Below are positions 58,099 to 64,000 of a DNA stretch of 64,000 nt, piece by piece. Position 1 is the first letter of the stretch; each line of letters begins with the position of its first letter. Both the position numbers and the translations under genes were made by a program. The notes under the pieces are model-generated. The model did no database searches and was not told the origin of the DNA. It saw nothing but the letters and a program-made list of their open reading frames with translations. This DNA is from Paenibacillus sp. 453mf (lineage in GTDB: Bacteria > Bacillota > Bacilli > Paenibacillales > Paenibacillaceae): the NCBI RefSeq assembly GCF_900116105.1, contig NZ_FPAC01000007.1, forward strand, positions 31,669 to 95,668, in the 5' to 3' direction.

Positions 58099-59844
58099 TT
58101 ATTTGTCTTTCGAATAGTCACGGATACGCGGCGGAATCAGAGATACGTCAACAGGCTCATACGAAATTTCCGGACCGTCCGGCGTCCATTTTGCAAGACT
58201 CGTCTTCAGGAAGTTCTCATCATCCCGATCCGGGAACTCCGGCTTGTAATGCGCCCCGCGGCTTTCATTACGAAGCAATCCGCCCAATGTCATCGCTTCA
58301 GCCAGCTCCAGCATATTCCACAGCTGTCTTGTAAAGGATGCACTCGTATTGTTCCAGCTCGATGTATCGTTCACGTTAATGTTCCGGTAACGCTCTTTTA
58401 ATTCCTTAATTTTGCCGATGGTAGCTTCAAGACGGTCATTGTAACGGACAACCGTCATATTGTCCTTCATCCAGTCGCCGAGTTCTTTATGAATAACATA
58501 GGCATTCTCTGTGCCCTGCATTTTGGTAATGCGGTCGTATTTGTCAGCCTGCTGCTTCTGATGTCTATCGAACACGGAAGAGGAAACATCCTGTGCCGAT
58601 TTCTTAAGTCCCTTGATATATTCAACCGCCTTAGGACCTACAACCATTCCTCCGTAAATAGCAGATACGAGAGAATTGGCGCCAAGTCGATTGGCCCCGT
58701 GGTACTGGTATTCACACTCTCCTGCAGCAAACAATCCCGGAATGTTGGTCATCTGGTTGTAGTCGACCCATATGCCGCCCATAGAGTAGTGAACCGCAGG
58801 GAAGATCTTCATCGGAATTTTGCGCGGATCGTCACCCATGAATTTCTCATAGATCTCAATAATACCGCCGAGCTTAACGTCGAGCTCCTTCGGATCTTTG
58901 TGAGACAGATCAAGATAAACCATGTTTTCGCCATTAACACCAAGTTTCTGGTTAACACACACATCAAAAATTTCACGTGTGGCAATGTCCCGCGGTACAA
59001 GGTTACCATAGGCCGGATATTTCTCTTCAAGGAAATACCAAGGCTTACCGTCCTTGTAAGTCCAGATTCGTCCACCTTCACCCCGTGCCGATTCCGACAT
59101 CAGTCTCAGCTTATCATCACCCGGTATCGCTGTCGGGTGAATCTGGATGAATTCTCCGTTCGCATAAGTCACACCTTGCTGATACACCGCACTTGCCGCT
59201 GTACCTGTATTAATAACTGAGTTCGTCGTCTTACCAAATATAATACCGGGACCACCCGTCGCCAGAATTGTCGCATCCGCCGCGAATGTAACAACCTCCA
59301 TACTGCGCAGATCCTGAGCCACAATCCCGCGGCATACTCCCTCATCATCAACAACCGCCTGCAAAAACTCCCAATGCTCATGCTTCGTGACGAGCCCTGC
59401 TGTTTCCCAGCGGCGTACCTGCTCATCCAGCGCATACAGCAGCTGCTGGCCTGTTGTCGCACCTGCGAATGCGGTACGGTGATGCTTAGTGCCTCCGAAA
59501 CGGCGGAAATCGAGCAGTCCTTCCGGTGTCCGGTTAAACATAACGCCCATCCGGTCCATCAGGTGGATGATGCCTGGTGCGGCTTCGCACATTGCCTTAA
59601 CCGGCGGCTGATTAGCCAGGAAGTCACCGCCATATACGGTATCGTCAAAGTGAACCCACGGAGAGTCGCCCTCCCCCTTGGTGTTAACCGCGCCGTTAAT
59701 ACCACCTTGAGCACATACGGAGTGAGATCTTTTGACAGGTACAATGGAAAATAGATGAACGTGGACTCCTGCTTCTGCAGCCTTGATTGTTGCCATAAGT
59801 CCTGCAAGACCGCCGCCCACGACGATAATGTTGGATGTAGCCAT
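58099..59844 (-). CDS. sdhA: Succinate dehydrogenase flavoprotein subunit
   Basis: A 581-residue catalytic subunit oxidising succinate to fumarate. FAD-binding VVGGGLAGLMA at the N-terminus, the covalent-FAD histidine in SHSVCAQGG, HHRTAFAGATTGQ, and catalytic-site segments such as ESARGEGGRIW and HYSMGGIWVD are present. Lengths and order (C-A-B) match the Bacillus-type menaquinone enzyme with one membrane subunit. ATG after AGGAG. Confidence 0.97.
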   Translation of the reverse strand: MATSNIIVVGGGLAGLMATIKAAEAGVHVHLFSIVPVKRSHSVCAQGGINGAVNTKGEGDSPWVHFDDTVYGGDFLANQPPVKAMCEAAPGIIHLMDRMGVMFNRTPEGLLDFRRFGGTKHHRTAFAGATTGQQLLYALDEQVRRWETAGLVTKHEHWEFLQAVVDDEGVCRGIVAQDLRSMEVVTFAADATILATGGPGIIFGKTTNSVINTGTAASAVYQQGVTYANGEFIQIHPTAIPGDDKLRLMSESARGEGGRIWTYKDGKPWYFLEEKYPAYGNLVPRDIATREIFDVCVNQKLGVNGENMVYLDLSHKDPKELDVKLGGIIEIYEKFMGDDPRKIPMKIFPAVHYSMGGIWVDYNQMTNIPGLFAAGECEYQYHGANRLGANSLVSAIYGGMVVGPKAVEYIKGLKKSAQDVSSSVFDRHQKQQADKYDRITKMQGTENAYVIHKELGDWMKDNMTVVRYNDRLEATIGKIKELKERYRNINVNDTSSWNNTSASFTRQLWNMLELAEAMTLGGLLRNESRGAHYKPEFPDRDDENFLKTSLAKWTPDGPEISYEPVDVSLIPPRIRDYSKDK

Positions 59845-59869
59845 TTCTAGTTCACTCTCCTCTTACAGC

Positions 59870-60532
59870 TTAGACTGTTACTTTCAACGCTTCGATTACA
59901 GCAGATACATCAAATTCCACAGAGCGGAATGCAAATATGGATGCAACGAACATAATGGAGCAGACTGCGAACAAGCTCATGCATACGTATGACGATACTC
60001 GCTGTGCACGAGGACCACGCGTAATTCCCCAGCTTACAAGGAATGCCCATAGTCCGTTGGCAAAGTGATACGAAGCTGCCACGACACTAATGAGATAAAT
60101 AATGAAATATACAGGATTCGTTACAATGCTGTGCATCAGTGCGCCAAGCTCATCGTGGCTCACCTCGCCCAGAAATACCTGAACGCGTGTCTGATAGACG
60201 TGCCAGATAACGAATACAAATGTAAGGACGCCGGATATACGCTGCAGCGTATATCTCCAGTTGCGCTCATTGTTGAACCTGCCAACGTTCGGCTGGGCCT
60301 GATACGCAATGTACAATCCATACACACCGTGATACAGCATAGGCACATAGATCACGAAGATTTCCATGAGAAGCACCAGCGGAAGGCTGTTGATAAAGTC
60401 TACTGCCGACTGGAACCTCTCCGGCCCGCCTTCAACGGCTGCAAAGTTCGAGAACATGTGCATAAGGAAAAACACACTCAGAGGGATGAGGCCTAGAAGC
60501 GAGTGAATCTTTCGGGCGTAGTAACCTTTCAT
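59870..60532 (-). CDS. sdhC: Succinate dehydrogenase cytochrome b558 subunit
   Basis: A 220-residue integral membrane subunit with five hydrophobic helices. It anchors SdhAB and holds two haems b through conserved histidines (for example KIHSLLGLIPLSVFFLMH, MLYHGVYGLY, VIWHVYQTR, ASYHFANGLW). This fused single-anchor form is typical of Bacillus and Paenibacillus. First gene of the operon; the 344 bases upstream, shared with a divergent LysR gene, contain two dyads. Confidence 0.94.
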   Translation of the reverse strand: MKGYYARKIHSLLGLIPLSVFFLMHMFSNFAAVEGGPERFQSAVDFINSLPLVLLMEIFVIYVPMLYHGVYGLYIAYQAQPNVGRFNNERNWRYTLQRISGVLTFVFVIWHVYQTRVQVFLGEVSHDELGALMHSIVTNPVYFIIYLISVVAASYHFANGLWAFLVSWGITRGPRAQRVSSYVCMSLFAVCSIMFVASIFAFRSVEFDVSAVIEALKVTV

Positions 60533-60644
60533 AAACTGACTTTCCCCTTTCCATGTACAGCGTTTTCATATTTGAATTTAGAAGATAAAATGAACGAAAG
60601 CTCCTGCTCCCCGTCTAGAAAAAATATAATGCACAGGGAATGGC

Positions 60645-60661
60645 TCATGAAAAGTTCATGA
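60645..60661. promoter_or_regulatory. Dyad operator candidate between sdhC and lysR
   Basis: TCATGAA, three bases, TTCATGA: a perfect seven-base dyad 113 bases upstream of sdhC. A second dyad of GTTCAC (60703-60708) and GTGAAC (60743-60748) lies further on. Either could bind the divergent LysR protein. The rest of the 344-base gap is AT-rich and holds no gene. Confidence 0.4.
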
Positions 60662-60793
60662 TGTCTCCGGTTCAAATGATCTGGACTACACAGTGACCTT
60701 CAGTTCACTAAGCTCGACAAATTTCTAGTTTTTGCTTAACTTGTGAACAACCTGTGTCGCTTTTATGTTACTCTTTTTTTTCTTATAAGGGAA

Positions 60794-60821
60794 TTGCAAT
60801 ATAATTATTAAATGTTATAAC
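60794..60821 (+). promoter_or_regulatory. Probable sigma-A promoter of the LysR gene
   Basis: TTGCAA, 16 bases, TATAAC, 56 bases upstream of the LysR start. Confidence 0.45.
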
Positions 60822-60876
60822 TATAGGGTATAAGGTATATACGTTAATAAACGCTGAACAGGAGGATGAAGCTTCT

Positions 60877-61773
60877 ATGTATGAAGAAATGCAAGCATTT
60901 GCCGCTGTTGTTGAGCAATCCAGCCTTAACCAAGCCTCCAAGCTGTTAAACTTGTCGCAGCCTGCTCTCTCCCGCAAGATCGCCAAACTGGAGGATGAAC
61001 TGGGCGTTACCCTTTTTAATCGTGTTGGCAAAAGATTGGAGCTGACTTCCATCGGAAGACTTGCTTATGATTTTGCGATTGAACAGCAGCAACAGCAGCT
61101 GAAATTTCTGCAGGCGCTGGCCCAATTCAAGGACGACACGGACAGCGCCATCACACTGGGTGCCAGCTTAACGACCCTGCAGACGACACTCCCTCCGCTG
61201 ATCACGGCATTTATGGACAATCATCCGCATGCGGAGATCAAGCTCGTTACAGGCAAGACCCATGAGATTGTATCGAGTGTGCGCGACAAGCAGGCTGATG
61301 TAGGCATCGTCGCTTCGTCCATTAACGAGCCGGGACTGAACTGTCTTCCTCTCTTCGATGACCATCTCGAGCTCGTTGTCGCAAGCACACATCCTCTTAG
61401 CGGACAAGCATCCAAAATGGATGATCTGCAAAAAATGCCGATGATCACCTTCTCAAAGGGTACCTGGTATCGTAAATTAACGGATGACCTGTTCCATAGA
61501 TCAGGAGTCATGCCGGATATTCGGATGGAGATTGATTCCTTTGAAGCCATTGTGCGTCTGCTTCCAACCTGCAAGCTTGCCGCCCTTCTCCCCAAATCCT
61601 ACTTAAGGCCACAGCTGCTTGCAGACAACGACTTGATAACAGTTCATATTCCTGAGCTTAGACAAACAAGACGTACGACCTGCATGATCTATGGACAAAA
61701 AGAAGAGCTAAGCGCGACAGCCAAGCAGTGGATTCACGAGATACGTGAATATTTTGCTGCTAGGCGCGGTTAG
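60877..61773 (+). CDS. LysR-family transcriptional regulator
   Basis: A 298-residue LysR protein with N-terminal winged helix (NQASKLLNLSQPALSRKIAKLE, about 18-39) and effector-binding domain (ITLGASLTTLQTTLPPLI onward). It is divergent from sdhCAB, a position suggesting control of the sdh operon, as CcpC controls TCA genes in Bacillus; but CcpC itself starts differently, so orthology is not claimed. AGGAGG before the ATG. Its end runs up against the convergent ktrC-type gene. Confidence 0.87.
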   Translation: MYEEMQAFAAVVEQSSLNQASKLLNLSQPALSRKIAKLEDELGVTLFNRVGKRLELTSIGRLAYDFAIEQQQQQLKFLQALAQFKDDTDSAITLGASLTTLQTTLPPLITAFMDNHPHAEIKLVTGKTHEIVSSVRDKQADVGIVASSINEPGLNCLPLFDDHLELVVASTHPLSGQASKMDDLQKMPMITFSKGTWYRKLTDDLFHRSGVMPDIRMEIDSFEAIVRLLPTCKLAALLPKSYLRPQLLADNDLITVHIPELRQTRRTTCMIYGQKEELSATAKQWIHEIREYFAARRG

Positions 61774-61786
61774 CTCGGATATATTC

Positions 61787-62452
61787 TTACTGGCTGATGA
61801 CTTCCTCGTCAAAACGATCAATGTTGTCATTGGTCCCTATAATAATCATGATATCTCCCGTGTGCACATGATCGAGTGCAGTCGGTGCAATAATTACACC
61901 TTCATTCTTCTGAAGTGCGACGATGCTGCAGTTGTATCTGGCTCTTGAATTCAGCTCGGAGAGTGTTTTGCCATCCAGGCATTTCGGAACCGTCATTTCT
62001 ACAATGCTGTAATTGTCGGACAGGTCAATGTAATCGAGCAGATTCGGTGTGACAAGCTGATGAGCAACCCGTTTGCCCATGTCTCTCTCCGGATAAATAA
62101 TCCGGTCCACACCCAGCTTCTCCAGCGCCCTGCCATGCAGCAGCGAGATCGCTTTGGCAATGACCTTTTTCACACCAAGCTCCTTCAGCAGGATGGCGGA
62201 AAGAATACTCATCTGAATATCATCTCCAATTGCCACGATACCGCAGTCAAAATTGCGGATTCCCAGTGAACGGAGCGTATCCTCATCCGAAGCATCCGCG
62301 ACGACCGCATGTGTCAGAAACTCGCTCATGTCATTGACGATCTCCTCATTGCGGTCAATACCCAGGACTTCATAACCATTCTCTACGAGTTCCATTGCCA
62401 GACTGGAACCGAAGCGGCCGAGTCCAACAACAACAAATTGCTGATTTTTCAT
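61787..62452 (-). CDS. ktrC: Potassium uptake regulatory subunit KtrC/KtrA (TrkA family)
   Basis: A 221-residue cytoplasmic RCK protein. The RCK_N Rossmann part begins VVGLGRFGSSLAMEL and binds ATP/ADP or NAD(H); the RCK_C part (about 135-215) is the c-di-AMP-binding domain in homologues. It forms an octameric ring that gates the KtrB/D channel. Encoded 23 bases after the channel gene as one operon. KtrA and KtrC cannot be separated by sequence alone; gene order channel-then-regulator is unusual for ktrAB. Confidence 0.88.
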   Translation of the reverse strand: MKNQQFVVVGLGRFGSSLAMELVENGYEVLGIDRNEEIVNDMSEFLTHAVVADASDEDTLRSLGIRNFDCGIVAIGDDIQMSILSAILLKELGVKKVIAKAISLLHGRALEKLGVDRIIYPERDMGKRVAHQLVTPNLLDYIDLSDNYSIVEMTVPKCLDGKTLSELNSRARYNCSIVALQKNEGVIIAPTALDHVHTGDIMIIIGTNDNIDRFDEEVISQ

Positions 62453-62475
62453 AACGTTAGTCTCAAATCTCCTCT

Positions 62476-63822
62476 TTAGCCAATAATAATCTTGCCTTCT
62501 GGGTGTCTATACAATTCCTTGCTCTTTCTATTGAGCGCATAAGCGAGCGTCACCGGACCCAGACGGCCCGCAAACATCGTCAGGCAGATCAGCAGCTTCC
62601 CAATGGTTGTCAGCTCGGGTGTAAGCCCCATAGACAGCCCTACCGTAGCAAATGCCGATGTCGTCTCAAATAAGATCATAAGGAACCTTGCATCTTCCGT
62701 AGTGGATAGAATCATCGTTACCCCCACTACCGTAAGCAGCGATATCATCGTGATTGTCAGCGCCTTTGTAATTCGCTCCTGAGCCAAACGGTAGCGGAAC
62801 ATCACCACATCGTCTTGGCCTCGTACCATGGATAACACTGCACCGACGAGGATGGCAAATGTCGTTGTCTTGATCCCGCCTCCAGTGGATCCCGGAGAAG
62901 CCCCGATAAACATCAGCACGATGATGAAAAACTGGGTTGCCTGACGCAGGCCCGCGATATCAAGCGCATTTGCTCCGGCTGTCCTCGCCGTAACCGATTG
63001 GAAGAAGGAAGCGAGAATCTTCCCGCCTGCATCCAGTCCGCCCAAGGTCTTCGTGTTGCTAAATTCCAAGATAAATACAACTATTGCACCGAAGACGACC
63101 AGGAAGCCTGTTATCGACAGCACTACTTTTGAATGCAGTGACAGGGTTCGCTTCTTTCTTTTTCGCAGCTCAAGCACATCTGAGAGAACGACGAATCCAA
63201 GTCCACCCATAATGATCAGCGCCATCGCAGTTAAGTTGATAAACGGGTCATCTACATACATCGTCAGACTACGATAGTCGCCAAAGATATCAAAGCCCGC
63301 ATTATTAAACAATGATATCGAGTGGAATATGCCAAAATATACTGCCTTGCATATGCTCATATCGAAAGACCATCTGAGTGCAAACACAACAGCGCCTGCT
63401 GCTTCAATCGTCAGGGAATAGAGCAATACTTTACGAACCAGCTTAACAATGCCTTCAATAGAATTCTGGTTGAACGCTTCCTGCAGTATCAGCCTTTCCC
63501 TCAATGAAATCCTCCGCCTGAATACGATGGCAATCAAAGTGGTCATTGTCATGAATCCCAGACCGCCGATTTGGATCAGAAACATGATGACGACCTGACC
63601 AAATATTGAATAATCATATCCGGTGTCCAGTATGACGAGTCCGGTTACACATGTAGCAGATGTCGCTGTGAACAGCGCATCAACGAATCCTACGCTTTCT
63701 CCGTTCGCGCTCGAGACGGGCAGCATCAATAGAATGGTGCCAATCAGGATAATGCCGGCAAAGCCAAGCACCAAAATCTGCGGTGGATTCAATTTGAAAA
63801 TACGGTGCTGCTCGTTAAGCAC
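62476..63822 (-). CDS. ktrD: Potassium transporter membrane subunit KtrD/KtrB (TrkH family)
   Basis: A 448-residue membrane channel with four M1-P-M2 repeats; selectivity-filter regions include TSATCVTGL, NNAGFD, GASPGSTGG and SAFATVGLS. It imports K+ (Na+-dependent in relatives) under control of the RCK subunit. The GTG start is five bases after GAGGTG. Transcription starts from a consensus promoter at 63956-63984, and a leader with a terminator hairpin precedes the gene. Confidence 0.92.
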   Translation of the reverse strand: MLNEQHRIFKLNPPQILVLGFAGIILIGTILLMLPVSSANGESVGFVDALFTATSATCVTGLVILDTGYDYSIFGQVVIMFLIQIGGLGFMTMTTLIAIVFRRRISLRERLILQEAFNQNSIEGIVKLVRKVLLYSLTIEAAGAVVFALRWSFDMSICKAVYFGIFHSISLFNNAGFDIFGDYRSLTMYVDDPFINLTAMALIIMGGLGFVVLSDVLELRKRKKRTLSLHSKVVLSITGFLVVFGAIVVFILEFSNTKTLGGLDAGGKILASFFQSVTARTAGANALDIAGLRQATQFFIIVLMFIGASPGSTGGGIKTTTFAILVGAVLSMVRGQDDVVMFRYRLAQERITKALTITMISLLTVVGVTMILSTTEDARFLMILFETTSAFATVGLSMGLTPELTTIGKLLICLTMFAGRLGPVTLAYALNRKSKELYRHPEGKIIIG

Positions 63823-63852
63823 AGATTCACCTCGTTCTATGTTCCTTTCAAT

Positions 63853-63900
63853 AAAAAAGAACCAACAAGCACTTAAAGTCGAGGTCTATTGTATTGGTTC
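63853..63900 (-). terminator. Leader terminator upstream of ktrD
   Basis: On the minus strand GAACCAA and TTGGTTC form a seven-base stem around a 28-base loop, followed directly by TTTTTT, 30 bases before the ktrD start. Its left arm overlaps the GGGGAACCAA block described in the leader feature, a layout expected of an attenuator. Confidence 0.7.
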
Positions 63901-63948
63901 CCCTGTTTTCACTTTAGGATTCAGCTTATTGCTTCTCGTATGAAGTTC
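63853..63948 (-). promoter_or_regulatory. ktr leader resembling a shortened c-di-AMP (ydaO-type) riboswitch
   Basis: Minus-strand order: GAAGCA, GCTGAATCC, ACAGGGGAACCAAT, then ACCTCG and TGCTTG. The GCTNAATC, GGGGNACCAA and AACCTCG blocks are conserved in ydaO-type c-di-AMP riboswitches, which often precede ktr genes. The intervening GGGGTGAATC and GTCAGCTA blocks are missing, and the leader is only about 125 bases. AAGCA/TGCTT could pair as a closing stem. Either a deletion derivative or a chance resemblance. Confidence 0.4.
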
Positions 63949-63955
63949 AACCACG

Positions 63956-63984
63956 ATTATAAGACTTTCAAGAAAGTGAGACAA
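63956..63984 (-). promoter_or_regulatory. Sigma-A promoter of the ktr operon
   Basis: On the minus strand TTGTCT, 17 bases, TATAAT: perfect -10 and spacing, -35 four of six. Transcription would begin near 63948. Confidence 0.65.
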
Positions 63985-64000
63985 AATAAAAAACACCTTA

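Noticed and set aside
1-64000. tRNA, rRNA, insertion sequences, prophage or integrase genes
   Set aside because: None could be recognised; the glycan island shows no flanking direct repeats, integrase or tRNA target, so recent transfer is not claimed.

Overview
The window looks like chromosomal DNA of a low-to-mid GC, Gram-positive endospore former, most likely Paenibacillus or a close relative. The evidence is the gene set: GerE, a YhcN/YlaJ spore lipoprotein, two CgeB-like proteins, a YheC/YheD ATP-grasp protein, a YjcZ-type 40-residue protein, Ktr potassium uptake, a three-gene succinate dehydrogenase and EcsAB. Strong AGGAGG-type ribosome binding sites and TTG/GTG starts fit the same group. 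No rRNA, tRNA, insertion sequence, integrase or CRISPR array was seen.

Layout. (1) 0.2-13.3 kb: gerE (-); the amino-sugar operon rpiR-nagB-nagA (+); a YhcN/YlaJ lipoprotein (-); a Gld-type ABC exporter operon with a DUF4340 protein (-); a lone GT4 glycosyltransferase (+); and a VanR/VanS-like two-component system followed by an S11 D,D-carboxypeptidase, separated by a large nested hairpin. (2) 13.3-38.5 kb: a large spore-surface carbohydrate island. A nine-gene minus-strand operon (21.7 to 13.3 kb) has glycosyltransferases, a methyltransferase, and a dehydratase/reductase/2-epimerase trio that probably makes a UDP-N-acetyl-6-deoxy-L-hexosamine. Next come two CgeB paralogues, a four-gene operon of small basic or helical proteins, a DedA protein, and a six-gene operon of glycosyltransferases with an SpsI-like nucleotidyltransferase. 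The island ends with a 1139-residue protein built from 89 decapeptide repeats without an indel, then a divergent YheC/YheD gene with psd. (3) 38.6-64 kb: mostly ordinary genes (AraC, TIGR00266, MocR/PNPOx-like pair, aminotransferase, EcsAB, DEAD helicase, SDR, CheX, MFS, LysR/HisJ-like PHP phosphatase, EamA, GNAT, metallophosphoesterase, AAC(3)-like acetyltransferase, sdhCAB, LysR, ktrCD), plus two short genes of 34 and 40 codons.

How the parts fit. Several spore-island units have sigma-K-like promoters (AC-N17-CATAnnnTA or its -10), and gerE, the late mother-cell regulator, is in the same window. Five island proteins, four of them glycosyltransferase-like and one a 102-residue basic protein, share an N- or C-terminal ([YF]-x-x-G)n tag of 2-4 units. 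Several also carry Lys/Arg-rich tails. My inference is that the island builds a late, mother-cell-made glycan or glycoprotein layer on the spore. The tags and tails would dock enzymes to that layer, and the decapeptide protein would be a fibrous scaffold or glycan acceptor. This combination is the best candidate here for an undescribed system. Family names come from recognition of motifs in the sequence; no database search was run.
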